DNA of 64,000 nucleotides from Streptomyces fagopyri (lineage in GTDB: Bacteria; Actinomycetota; Actinomycetes; Streptomycetales; Streptomycetaceae). The notes below the pieces were generated by a model. It ran no database searches. It was given only the letters and a program-made list of their open reading frames with translations, and had not been told where the DNA came from. Made by a program: the position numbers and the translations under genes. Positions 25,650 through 33,633 of this stretch are shown here, one piece after another; within the stretch, counting starts at the first letter, position 1, and the number at the start of each line of letters is the position of its first letter. The DNA lies in the NCBI RefSeq assembly GCF_009498275.1, contig NZ_CP045643.1:3534001-3598000 (forward strand), written 5' to 3'.

Positions 25650-26408
25650 TCAGCGGCCCGCTTCCTTCGACACGAGGGCCACCGCCTCGTCCACCTCGTC
25701 CGTGAGGTGGAAGAGGAGGAGGTCCTTCTCGGAGGCCTTGCCCTGGGCGATGAGGGTGTTCTTGAGCCAGTCGACGAGACCGCCCCAGTACGCCGTCCCG
25801 AAGAGGACGATCGGGAAGCGGGTCACCTTCTGGGTCTGGACGAGGGTGAGGGCCTCGAAGAGCTCGTCGAGGGTGCCGAGCCCGCCGGGCAGCACCACGA
25901 ACCCCTGGGCATATTTGACAAACATCATTTTTCGGACGAAGAAATATCGGAAGTTCAGCCCGATATCGACGTACTGGTTCAAACCCTGCTCGAAGGGCAG
26001 CTCGATGCCGAGGCCGACGGAGACACCCTTGGCCTCGCACGCACCCTTGTTGGCGGCCTCCATCGCCCCGGGCCCGCCTCCCGTGATGACGGCGAACCCG
26101 GCTTCGACCAGCCCCCGTCCGAGCGCGACACCCGCTTCGTACTCGGGAGAGTCCACCGGCGTCCGGGCCGAGCCGAACACACTGATCGCGGCGGGAAGTT
26201 CGGCGAGCGTGCCGAAGCCTTCGATGAATTCCGACTGGATGCGCAGGACCCGCCAGGGATCGGTGTGCACCCAGTCCGAGGGCCCCCCGGCGTCCAGCAG
26301 CCGCTGGTCCGTCGTGCTCGCCTGGACCTGGCCCCGCCTGCGCAGCACCGGACCCAGCCGCTGCTCCTCCGGTGGCCGCTTCTTGCCCTCGGGGTTGCCA
26401 GTAGCCAT
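25650..26408 (-). CDS. LOG family protein (TIGR00730), cytokinin-type phosphoribohydrolase fold
   Basis: 252 residues. Signature PGGLGTLDELFEA, together with GGGPGAMEAANKGA, marks the lysine-decarboxylase-like Rossmann family whose plant-type members release cytokinin bases from their nucleotides; mycobacterial Rv1205 is a LOG with this activity. Substrate here is inferred. ATG 26408 has GGGAG 7-8 nt upstream. A stretch at 25905-25965 uses unusual AT-rich codons (TAT, TTT, AAA, CGA) for a Streptomyces gene. Lies between dapE and folP2. Confidence 0.9.
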   Translation of the reverse strand: MATGNPEGKKRPPEEQRLGPVLRRRGQVQASTTDQRLLDAGGPSDWVHTDPWRVLRIQSEFIEGFGTLAELPAAISVFGSARTPVDSPEYEAGVALGRGLVEAGFAVITGGGPGAMEAANKGACEAKGVSVGLGIELPFEQGLNQYVDIGLNFRYFFVRKMMFVKYAQGFVVLPGGLGTLDELFEALTLVQTQKVTRFPIVLFGTAYWGGLVDWLKNTLIAQGKASEKDLLLFHLTDEVDEAVALVSKEAGR

Positions 26409-26514
26409 GTGCGCTCCCTCCGCTTGCAATTGTTCAGCCCCAGCGTAGATCTCAGGTGGTTACGGAGGGGGGACATGCGCATGTCCGCCGCGCACCCGAC
26501 GGCGCGCACCCGCG

Positions 26515-27594
26515 TCAGGAGGCCAGCCAGGCCCGCAGCCGCTCCTCGGCCTCGGGGACGGCCGAGGCCCGTACCCGCTCGTCCTCCTTGTGCGCGAGCA
26601 GCGGGGCGCCGGGCCCGTAGTTCACCGCGGGCACTCCGAGCGCGCTGAAGCGGGCGACGTCCGTCCAGCCGAACTTGGGGCGGGCCTCGCCGCCGACGGC
26701 CGCCATGAAGGCCGCGGCCGCGGGATGGGTCAGGCCGGGCCGGGCCCCGCCGGTGTGGTCGTCGACGACGAACTCGTCCACGCCGCAGTCCGCGAAGTAG
26801 TCACGGACGAAGGCCTCCGCCTCCGCCTCGCTGCGGTCGGGCGCGTAGCGGAAGTTGACGACGACGGTGCAGGCGTCGGGGATGACGTTGGTGGCCACGC
26901 CTCCCTCGACACGGACGGCGTTGAGGCCCTCGTGGAACCGGAGGCCGTCCACGACGGGCGTGCGCGGCTCGTACGCGGCGAGCTTCGCCAGGATCGGGGC
27001 CGCCGCGTGGATCGCGTTGGAGCCCATCCAGGCACGCGCGGAGTGCGCCCGCTCGCCCTTGGTCCTCAGGAACATCCTGAGCGTGCCCTGGCAGCCGCCC
27101 TCCACCTCCCCGTCCGTCGGCTCCAGGAGGATCGCGAAGTCGCCCTCCAGCCAGTCGGGGTGGGCCTCCGCCACATGCTTCAGGCCGTTCAGACGGGCGG
27201 CGACCTCCTCGTTGTCGTAGAAGACGAAGGTGAGGTCGCGGTTGGGCGCCGGGACCGTGGCCGCGATCCGCAGCTGCACCGCGACGCCCGACTTCATGTC
27301 GCAGGTCCCGCAGCCCCACAGGACGCCGTCCTCGTCGAGCCGGGAGGGCACGTTGCCCGCGATGGGCACGGTGTCGATGTGACCGGCGAGGATCACCCGC
27401 TCGGGCCGCCCCAGGTTCGTCCGCGCCACCACGTTGTTGCCGTACCGGTCGACCGTGAGGTGCGGCAGGCCCCGCAGGGCGTCCTCGATGGCGTCCGCGA
27501 GGGGCTTCTCGGCGCCGCTCTCGGAGGGGAAGTCGACGAGCCGCGCGGTGAGCTCGGCGGCGTCCAGCGTGAGGTCAAGTGGGGTGTCGGCCAT
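26515..27594 (-). CDS. dapE: Succinyl-diaminopimelate desuccinylase
   Basis: 359 residues, M20 zinc peptidase fold. Removes succinate from N-succinyl-L,L-diaminopimelate in lysine and peptidoglycan precursor synthesis. Metal-ligand motifs: AGHIDTVPIAGN, WGCGTCDMKSG, DNEEVAA; dimerisation domain around TLRMFLRTKGERAHSARAW; C-terminal LAHKEDE with the last His. Start ATG 27594 has AGGG upstream; upstream in-frame codons are not plausible. Its companion aminotransferase gene (dapC-type) is 2 kb away. Confidence 0.93.
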   Translation of the reverse strand: MADTPLDLTLDAAELTARLVDFPSESGAEKPLADAIEDALRGLPHLTVDRYGNNVVARTNLGRPERVILAGHIDTVPIAGNVPSRLDEDGVLWGCGTCDMKSGVAVQLRIAATVPAPNRDLTFVFYDNEEVAARLNGLKHVAEAHPDWLEGDFAILLEPTDGEVEGGCQGTLRMFLRTKGERAHSARAWMGSNAIHAAAPILAKLAAYEPRTPVVDGLRFHEGLNAVRVEGGVATNVIPDACTVVVNFRYAPDRSEAEAEAFVRDYFADCGVDEFVVDDHTGGARPGLTHPAAAAFMAAVGGEARPKFGWTDVARFSALGVPAVNYGPGAPLLAHKEDERVRASAVPEAEERLRAWLAS

Positions 27595-27661
27595 GTCCAC
27601 GACCCTAGCGTCCCGGTGTGCCCGGCCCCATCCGCACCGGGCGTCGCGGTCCGCATCACAG

Positions 27662-27670
27662 TTGTCCACA
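27662..27670. other. DnaA-box-like 9-mer TTGTCCACA
   Basis: Exact Streptomyces-type DnaA box sequence, placed between the dapE and the transglycosylase-like gene, inside the palindrome GTTGTCCACAAC. A second box-like 9-mer lies 1.2 kb away. Could also be a chance match. Confidence 0.35.
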
Positions 27671-27713
27671 ACCTCACACCCCGTCAACAGACTCCTCCAG
27701 TACCTTGTACGTC

Positions 27714-28739
27714 GTGCCAGAGCCGTCCCCCACTCCCGCCCGGCGCGGTCGCCTCCTCCGATTCGGAGCGGCCGTCGCGGTCCTGTTCGCGCTCGCGGGC
27801 TATCTCGCGGTGCAGTACCTGACGGGAGGGGCCGGTGCGCCGCGCTGCCGGGTCGTCTCGGGCAAGGACGACGACGCGTCGTACGAGTTCACGCCCGAGC
27901 AGGCGGTGAACGCGGCGACGATCTCCGCGGTCGGCACCTCACGCCGGCTGCCCGAGCGCGCCGTGGCCATCGCCCTGGCGACCTCGCTCCAGGAGTCGGG
28001 GCTGCGCAACATCCGGCACGGCGACCGGGACTCGCTCGGCCTCTTCCAGCAGCGGCCCTCGCAGGGCTGGGGCACGAAGAAGCAGATCATGGACCCGACG
28101 TACGCGGCCGGCGTCTTCTACGAGCACCTGGCCAAGGTGCCGGACTACGCCCGGCTGCCGCTCACCGTCGCAGCGCAGCGGGTGCAGCGCAGCGGCTATC
28201 CGCAGGCGTACGCGAAGCACGAGCCGGACGCCACCCTGCTGGCCGCGGCCCTGACCGGTCGCGCGGCGGCCACCCTGACCTGTGAAGGGCGCGTGGCGCC
28301 CACGCCGGCCGGCGGCCCGGACTCGGTGCGTGCCGCCCTCGTACGCGACTTCGGGCACGACGTGCTCCAGGAGGCGGGTGCCGACGTCTCCGCCCAGGAC
28401 GCCTCCTCCGCACCGGACGGCACCTCGTCGTCCTCGCCCTCGGCGGCGTCCGGACCGGCGCGGGCGTCGAGCTCTCCTCCCTCCGCCGTGTCCGCGCGGA
28501 CCGTCACCGTGCCCGTGCCCGTACGCAAGGACGCGGCCACCGGGACCGATGTGCGCGGCTGGGAGCTGGCACACTGGGCCGTGGCCAACTCCTCCGCGCT
28601 GCACATCGAGCGGGTGTCCTACGCGGGACAGGAGTGGACGGCCGGGCGCAGGGAGGGCCAGTGGGTCAGGTCCGGCGCACAGGGCGCCCCGGCGGCGGAC
28701 GAAGACTCCACCGAGGTCCGTATCGTCACCGCGCAGTAG
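27714..28739 (+). CDS. Membrane-anchored lytic transglycosylase-like protein
   Basis: 341 residues. An N-terminal signal anchor (LLRFGAAVAVLFALAGYLAVQYL) is followed by a lysozyme-like segment: RLPERAVAIALATSLQESGL and GDRDSLGLFQQRPSQGWGT. The Glu in QESGL and the GLFQQRPSQGWG motif fit catalytic-domain residues of transglycosylase-like muralytic proteins. Then a Ser/Ala/Pro-rich disordered segment and a small C-terminal beta domain (WELAHWAVANSS). Such genes are sometimes labelled heavy-metal transporter; I see no transporter feature. GTG 27714 is preceded by TACCTT (27701-27706), 7 nt away, so the mRNA is probably leaderless. Confidence 0.8.
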   Translation: MPEPSPTPARRGRLLRFGAAVAVLFALAGYLAVQYLTGGAGAPRCRVVSGKDDDASYEFTPEQAVNAATISAVGTSRRLPERAVAIALATSLQESGLRNIRHGDRDSLGLFQQRPSQGWGTKKQIMDPTYAAGVFYEHLAKVPDYARLPLTVAAQRVQRSGYPQAYAKHEPDATLLAAALTGRAAATLTCEGRVAPTPAGGPDSVRAALVRDFGHDVLQEAGADVSAQDASSAPDGTSSSSPSAASGPARASSSPPSAVSARTVTVPVPVRKDAATGTDVRGWELAHWAVANSSALHIERVSYAGQEWTAGRREGQWVRSGAQGAPAADEDSTEVRIVTAQ

Positions 28740-29089
28740 TACGGAGCCTCACCCTTCGGAGGGACGCGCGGAGGCGCCCGGCACCGGGATGGGCGAGTTT
28801 TCGCGTGAGCATGCCCGAATCCGTCGGATCCCTTGCGGACAAAGGGCCGCAAGGATTCAGCAGACTATCCGTTCGGGTGTTTTTTGCCCGTTTTTATCCA
28901 CAGCCGATTATGCGACGCGTTACCAATTCTTTACGTCGGCCCACCGCAACCTTCGAGGGCTTCGAGCGGTAGTCAGTGCGTCCGAGCCCGGAACGATCAC
29001 CGGCCCGACCGGCAGCCGGCCGGGAGGCCGGCGGTCAACTCCCGGGCGCGATCGGGCACTTCACCGTCCTCTCCCGTCTAAGGAGCATC
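28740..29089. other. Promoter region of secreted protein gene, containing a DnaA-box-like 9-mer
   Basis: 350 bp without a gene. An AT-rich patch 28880-28945 lies about 150 bp before the next start and includes TTATCCACA (28894-28902), an exact DnaA box 9-mer. It also probably contains the promoter and the end of the upstream transcript. No clear -10/-35 pair chosen. Confidence 0.4.
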
Positions 29090-29536
29090 ATGTCCCTCCC
29101 CCTGACCCGCCGGATCGCCCGTGCCGCGCTGCTCATCGCGGCGGGAGCGGCGCCCGTGGTCGGTGCGGCCGGCTCCGCCGGCGCGGCGACCGCCCTCCCG
29201 GCCACTCCCGACCTCGGCGGGCTCACCGCCCTGGACGGGGCGCACGTCGGCAGCACGGTCGAAGGTGCCACGCAGAACGTCACCGGGCTGGCGGGCACGG
29301 CCGGTGGCAACATGGTCAAGAAGGCCGTGCCGGCCGCGGGCAGGACCGGCGACAAGGCCGCCAGGACGGCGACGCCGGCCGCGCGGAAGGCGGCCGGGGG
29401 TGCGGCCGGGCAGGCCGGGAGTCTGCTCGGTGACACCACGAAGACGGCGACGGGCGGCGGCCTGCCGACCGACGCCGTGACCAAGGGCGGCCTGCCGACG
29501 GGACAGCTGCCCCTGAAGGGCCTGCCGCTCGGCTGA
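29090..29536 (+). CDS. Small secreted protein, Ala/Gly/Thr-rich
   Basis: 148 residues. A Sec signal peptide (RRIARAALLIAAGAAPVVGAAGSAGAA) precedes a mature region of about 120 residues, rich in Ala/Gly/Thr/Lys without Cys or Trp, ending in GGLPTGQLPLKGLPLG. No domain recognised; the low-complexity, basic mature part suggests an exported structural or cell-wall associated protein. AAGGAG lies 6 nt before the ATG. A 22-bp perfect inverted repeat follows. Confidence 0.75.
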   Translation: MSLPLTRRIARAALLIAAGAAPVVGAAGSAGAATALPATPDLGGLTALDGAHVGSTVEGATQNVTGLAGTAGGNMVKKAVPAAGRTGDKAARTATPAARKAAGGAAGQAGSLLGDTTKTATGGGLPTDAVTKGGLPTGQLPLKGLPLG

Positions 29537-29560
29537 CGCCACGGTCGGCCGTACGGCCGG

Positions 29561-29608
29561 GACACGGCGGAGGGACCCGGGAGGATTCCCGGGTCCCTCC
29601 GCCGTGTC
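29561..29608. terminator. Strong bidirectional terminator (22-bp perfect stem)
   Basis: A perfect 22-bp inverted repeat with a 4-nt GGAT loop, between the secreted-protein gene and the convergent aminotransferase gene. Its arms begin GACACGGCGG and end CCGCCGTGTC. Confidence 0.92.
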
Positions 29609-29623
29609 CGTGGACACGCGCCT

Positions 29624-30715
29624 CTAGAGGCGGTCCACCGCCGCGGCGACCCGCTCGTCCGTCGCCGTCAGCGCCACGCGGACGAACCTGTCGCCCGCCG
29701 GGCCGTAGAAGTCGCCCGGGGCCACGAGAATGCCGAGCCGCGCCAGATGGGCCACGGTGTCCCAGCACGACTCGTCGCGGGTGGCCCACAGGTACAGGCT
29801 CGCCTCGCTGTGCTCGATGCGGAAGCCGTGGCGCAGCAGGGCCTCGCGCAGGGCGACGCGGCGGGCGGCGTAGCGCTCGCGCTGTTCGCGCACATGGGTG
29901 TCGTCCGACAGCGCGGCGACCACGGCGGCCTGCGTCGGGGCGGACGTCATCATGCCGCCGTGCTTGCGGATCTCGAGGAGCTCACCGAGGACGGCGGGGT
30001 CGCCGGCGAGGAACGCGGCGCGGTAGCCGGCCAGGTTCGAGCGCTTGGAGAGCGAGTGGACCGCGACGATCCCCTCGTACGAGCCGCCGCACACGTCCGG
30101 GTGCAGGACCGAGACCGGGTCCGCCTCCCAGCCCAGTTCGAGGTAGCACTCGTCGGAGAGGACGAGGACGCCGTGCTCGCGGGCCCAGGCGACGGTCCGG
30201 GTGAGTTCCGCCGCGGAGAGCACCCTGCCGGTCGGGTTCGACGGGGAGTTCAGCCACAGGAGCTTGAGGTCCGTGGGGTCCAGCTCGGTGGGGTCCTCGT
30301 AGGCGACGTGGTCCGCGCGGGCCAGCCGGGCGCCCACCTCGTACGTCGGGTACGCCAGGCGCGGGTAGGCCACCTTGTCGCCGGGGCCGAGGCCCAGCTG
30401 GGTCGGGAGCCAGGCGACCAGTTCCTTGGAACCGACGATCGGCAGTACGTGGCGGTGGGTGACCCCGCGGGCCCCGAGCCGTCGCTCCACCCAGCCCGTG
30501 AGCGCGTCCCGCAGTTCGGGGGTGCCCCATACCGTGGGATAGCCCGGCGAGTCCGCGGCCGCGATCAGGGCCTTCTGGATCAGCTCGGGCACCGGGTCGA
30601 CCGGGGTGCCGACGGAGAGGTCGACGATGCCGCCCGGGTGAGCGGCGGCGGTCGCCTTGTAGGGCTCCAGCTTGTCCCAGGGAAACGCGGGAAGCCGGTC
30701 GGAGACTGCGGACAC
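29624..30715 (-). CDS. dapC: Aminotransferase, succinyldiaminopimelate transaminase (DapC-type)
   Basis: 363 residues, class I/II aminotransferase fold. PLP-binding Lys in the SLSKRSNLAGYR segment; substrate-carboxylate Arg near FVRVALT; NSPSNPTGRVL and SDECYLELGWE are also typical. Sequence and neighbours (7Fe ferredoxin next door, dapE close) fit the actinobacterial DapC that makes N-succinyl-L,L-diaminopimelate; other class I aminotransferases cannot be excluded. Start GTG 30715; an in-frame alternative at 30778 adds residues unlikely to be real. A hairpin lies between this gene and the ferredoxin gene upstream. Confidence 0.85.
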   Translation of the reverse strand: MSAVSDRLPAFPWDKLEPYKATAAAHPGGIVDLSVGTPVDPVPELIQKALIAAADSPGYPTVWGTPELRDALTGWVERRLGARGVTHRHVLPIVGSKELVAWLPTQLGLGPGDKVAYPRLAYPTYEVGARLARADHVAYEDPTELDPTDLKLLWLNSPSNPTGRVLSAAELTRTVAWAREHGVLVLSDECYLELGWEADPVSVLHPDVCGGSYEGIVAVHSLSKRSNLAGYRAAFLAGDPAVLGELLEIRKHGGMMTSAPTQAAVVAALSDDTHVREQRERYAARRVALREALLRHGFRIEHSEASLYLWATRDESCWDTVAHLARLGILVAPGDFYGPAGDRFVRVALTATDERVAAAVDRL

Positions 30716-30785
30716 GGGATCGGGCTCACTTTCTCGTACGGACGACCACCCGTACGTGTGACGGTCACGGACTGCCACGGCAAAC

Positions 30786-30827
30786 GCCTCGGTCCCGTAC
30801 GGCGTCGAGGCCGTACGGGACCGAGGC
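30786..30827 (-). terminator. Hairpin between ferredoxin and aminotransferase genes
   Basis: Perfect 18-bp stem (GCCTCGGTCCCGTACGGC / GCCGTACGGGACCGAGGC) with a 6-nt loop, downstream of the ferredoxin gene on the minus strand. Suggests two separate transcripts, or attenuation. Confidence 0.85.
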
Positions 30828-30845
30828 GGCGCGTGTGCGGGCCGC

Positions 30846-31166
30846 TTACTGGTTCTGCGGCGGCAGCGCTGCGATGAAGGGGTGGTCGCGCTCGATCAGA
30901 CCGAGCTTGCTGGCGCCGCCGGGCGAGCCGAGCTCATCGAAGAACTCGACGTTCGCCTTGTAGTAGTCCTTCCACTCTTCCGGAGTGTCGTCCTCGTAGA
31001 AGATCGCCTCGACCGGGCACACCGGCTCACAGGCTCCGCAGTCGACGCATTCGTCCGGGTGGATGTACAAGGACCGGGAGCCCTCGTAGATGCAGTCGAC
31101 CGGGCACTCCTCGATGCACGCCTTGTCCTTGACGTCGACACAAGGCTGCGCGATGACGTAGGTCAC
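30846..31166 (-). CDS. fdxA: 7Fe ferredoxin (3Fe-4S/4Fe-4S)
   Basis: 106 residues. Cys clusters: CVDVKDKACIEECP (first motif with the wide spacing of a 3Fe-4S site) and CVDCGACEPVCP (4Fe-4S site). The C-terminal extension EEWKDYYKANVEFFDELGSP is the typical FdxA/FdxC form in actinobacteria. Electron carrier in the cytoplasm. GTG start at 31166 with GAGGAGG upstream. Neighbour DapC-type aminotransferase, as Rv1177/Rv1178 in M. tuberculosis. Confidence 0.95.
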   Translation of the reverse strand: MTYVIAQPCVDVKDKACIEECPVDCIYEGSRSLYIHPDECVDCGACEPVCPVEAIFYEDDTPEEWKDYYKANVEFFDELGSPGGASKLGLIERDHPFIAALPPQNQ

Positions 31167-31306
31167 GCTGTCGTTCCTCCTCGATAGGGCGCTGGCGGGC
31201 CTCCGTAGGCTCCGCCGCCTGGCGCGCGGGAGCGCGGCGTCGTCGATGCCCGCACCTAGTATCTCCGTTCCGGGGCATGATCCGAACAGGAGGGGTGAAC
31301 TGACCT

Positions 31307-32659
31307 GTGGAAATCTCTGCGGCCGGACGGCTCAAGGTCCATATCACCGCTGCTGACGTGGGCAAACGCGTCTCTGTCCGGCAGTCGATCGAAGATGGCC
31401 GTGCGGGTGAGAAGTTCACCGACACGGTAGGTGTTCTCACATCATGGGACGGCGGCGTGCTGCTGATCACACGACGCGGCGGGGAGAGTGTCCGGATTCC
31501 GGAGTCCTCGCTGGTGGCGGGCAAGGTCGTACCGGCCGCCCCGGCGCGTCGCCGCGGGCCCGCGGCCTCGTACGAGGAGCTGGCGCGGGTCGCCGCGCGC
31601 GCCTGGCGGCCGGTGGAGAGCGAGCGGCTCGGCGGCTGGGAGCTGCGGGCGGCCTCCGGCTTCACGCGCCGCGCGAACTCCGTGCTGCCGCTCGGCGAGC
31701 CCGGTGTACCGCTGGACGAGGCGCTGACCCGGGTACGCGACTGGTACGCGGCCCGTGGACTGCCCGCCTACGTGCAGACCGCCACCGGCGCCGAGGGCAC
31801 GCAGGAGCCGCTGTGCGCGGAACTGGAGGCGCGCGGCTGGACCCGTGAGGTGACGGCCGAGCTGTGGACCGGTCCACTGGCTCCGCTCGCCGACCGGGCG
31901 GCTCCCGATGTCGCCCTGTCCCGCACCGCGGACGCCGCGTGGCTCGGCCGCTATCAGCGCAAGGGGCTGAGCGACGTCGCCCTGGCGGTGCTGGGCGGCG
32001 GGCCCTCGGTGTGGTTCGCGACGGTTCCCGGCGCCGCCGGTGAGGCACCGGTCGCGATCGGGCGGTGCGTCGTGGACGGCCGGTGGGCGGGTTTCGCGGC
32101 CGTCGAGGTGGACCCGGCGCAGCGTCGGCGGGGCCTGGCCGGCGCCGTCATGGCCGCGCTGGCCGGCCGGGCCCTGGACGAGGGCGCCTCGGCGGCCTGG
32201 CTCCAGGTGGAAGCGGACAACACGGGAGCGCGGGCGCTCTACGCGGGCCTGGGCTTCGCCCCGCACCACGCCTACCACCACTACCGCGCCCCCCACACGC
32301 CGGACGAGCCAGGCGCCCCCGGCAGTCCCGGCGCCCCCGGCAGTCCCGGCGGCACCGGCAGTCCCGGCGGCACCGGCAGTCCCGGCAGTACCGGCGGTCC
32401 CGGCGGTCCCGGCGACGACAGCGCACCCGGCACCCCGACCGCGCCCGGGGGCACCGCCCCGCACACCGCCCCACGGGCCTCCCGCAGCAGCGCCCCGCGG
32501 GACCCCGAGACCGCCGCCCCACCCGCCGCGCCACCCCCGCCCGGCAGCGACAGCTCGCACACCACCCCGCCCGCGCCCCACGACGCCGACCCGCACACCA
32601 CCCCGTGGGAGCCCGGCGCCCCGCCCTTGGCCGGCGGCGACCGCTTCCCGTCGGCGTGA
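31307..32659 (+). CDS. GNAT-family N-acetyltransferase with disordered collagen-like tail
   Basis: 450 residues. N-terminal about 70 residues form a small beta domain (VGKRVSVRQSIEDGRAGEKFTDTVG). The GNAT domain (about 90-330) ends with AAVEVDPAQRRRGLAGAVMAAL, the acetyl-CoA binding Q/RxxGxG/A motif, and GARALYAGLGFA. The last about 120 residues are Pro/Gly/Ser/Thr-rich; 32312-32413 encodes 11 Gly-X-Y triplets like collagen. The substrate is unknown. GTG start at 31307; AGGAGG lies 12 nt upstream, and a TAGTAT -10 at about 31256-31261. Confidence 0.85.
   Translation: MEISAAGRLKVHITAADVGKRVSVRQSIEDGRAGEKFTDTVGVLTSWDGGVLLITRRGGESVRIPESSLVAGKVVPAAPARRRGPAASYEELARVAARAWRPVESERLGGWELRAASGFTRRANSVLPLGEPGVPLDEALTRVRDWYAARGLPAYVQTATGAEGTQEPLCAELEARGWTREVTAELWTGPLAPLADRAAPDVALSRTADAAWLGRYQRKGLSDVALAVLGGGPSVWFATVPGAAGEAPVAIGRCVVDGRWAGFAAVEVDPAQRRRGLAGAVMAALAGRALDEGASAAWLQVEADNTGARALYAGLGFAPHHAYHHYRAPHTPDEPGAPGSPGAPGSPGGTGSPGGTGSPGSTGGPGGPGDDSAPGTPTAPGGTAPHTAPRASRSSAPRDPETAAPPAAPPPPGSDSSHTTPPAPHDADPHTTPWEPGAPPLAGGDRFPSA
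32312..32413 (+). repeat. Collagen-like (Gly-X-Y) tract coded by 18-bp tandem repeats
   Basis: GAPGSPGAPGSPGGTGSPGG-type sequence, 11 consecutive Gly-X-Y triplets. At DNA level two copies of GGCGCCCCCGGCAGTCCC and two of GGCGGCACCGGCAGTCCC are exact. Confidence 0.9.
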
Positions 32660-32676
32660 CGGGGGGCGAGGCCGCC

Positions 32677-33528
32677 ATGGGTTCCCCACGTCCCCCGGAG
32701 CCGGAGCGTGCCGCCGAGGTGCGGCGGCTGTTCGCCGAGCAGGCCCGGGCCGAGCGGCCGGATCTGGCGCTGCTGTGTCTGCTGGCCGGGGCCGCGGCGG
32801 ACGGGGAGCTGGACGACGCGGGCATCGACGCGGCGCAGATCGAGCTGGACCAGCTGGCCGGACAGCTGCCGTTCCAGCCCGGCGGACCGCGGTCCTGGGC
32901 CACCGCGCTGGCCGAACTGCTCGGCGGGCGCCGCGGGTTCCGGGGCTCGCCCGGCGACTACCAGCGGCTCGAGTCGTCACTGCTGCACCACGTGCTGCGG
33001 CGGCGCCGGGGCCTGCCCATCCTGCTGTCCGTGGTGTGGGTCGAGGTGGCCAGGCGGGCCGGCGCGCCGGTGTACGGGGTCGCCCTGCCCGGGCACTTCG
33101 TGGTGGGCTTCGGACCGCCCGAGCAGCAGGTGCTCGCCGATCCCTTCGACGGTGGCCGGGTGCTGAGCGGCCCGGACGCCGAGCTGCTCGTCCAGGGGGC
33201 CACCGGTGCGCCCCTGCGGCCGTCGATGCTGGGGCCCGCCGATCCGCTCGACGTGGTCGTGCGGGTCCTGAACAACATCCGGGCGTGGGCAACCGTACGG
33301 CCGGAGCGGTCGGACGTGGCCCTGTGGGCCGTCGAGCTGTGCCTGCTGATGCCCTCGCATCCTGCCCGGCTGCGCTACGAACGGGCTCAACTCCTGGTAC
33401 AGCGAGGCGAGTTCCTGGCCGGGGCGGTGGAACTGGATGCGTACGCCGACGTCGTGACCACGGTGGATCCCCCCACCGCGGAGCGGGTGCGGGGACAGGC
33501 CAGGGCGGCGCGGGCGATGCTGAACTGA
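32677..33528 (+). CDS. SirB1 / transglutaminase-like protein
   Basis: 283 residues. The N-terminal part (LALLCLLAGAAADGELDDAG) and central transglutaminase-like core (RRRGLPILLSVVWVEVARRAGAPVYGVALPGHFVVGF) are those of the SirB1 N-terminal domain family; C-terminal about 60 residues are TPR-like. Function of the family is unclear and it may be a scaffold. Start ATG 32677 has GGGGGGCGAGG 7 nt upstream. A GTG at 32656 overlapping the previous stop (GTGA) is an alternative. Convergent with the response-regulator gene. Confidence 0.83.
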   Translation: MGSPRPPEPERAAEVRRLFAEQARAERPDLALLCLLAGAAADGELDDAGIDAAQIELDQLAGQLPFQPGGPRSWATALAELLGGRRGFRGSPGDYQRLESSLLHHVLRRRRGLPILLSVVWVEVARRAGAPVYGVALPGHFVVGFGPPEQQVLADPFDGGRVLSGPDAELLVQGATGAPLRPSMLGPADPLDVVVRVLNNIRAWATVRPERSDVALWAVELCLLMPSHPARLRYERAQLLVQRGEFLAGAVELDAYADVVTTVDPPTAERVRGQARAARAMLN

Positions 33529-33535
33529 GGACGCC

Positions 33536-33576
33536 GGGGCCCCGGTGCCCGGAACGGCGAACGGCGTCGGGGCCCC
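33536..33576. terminator. Bidirectional terminator between convergent genes
   Basis: GGGGCCCCG (33536-33544) and CGGGGCCCC (33568-33576) form a 9-bp stem with a 23-nt loop that can itself fold. It follows the SirB1 gene and precedes the response-regulator stop. Confidence 0.6.
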
Positions 33577-33633
33577 TCGCGCCGGATCGCCGGACGCCAC
33601 CCGCCCGGCGGGGAGGGAGGGCCGGACGCGGCC

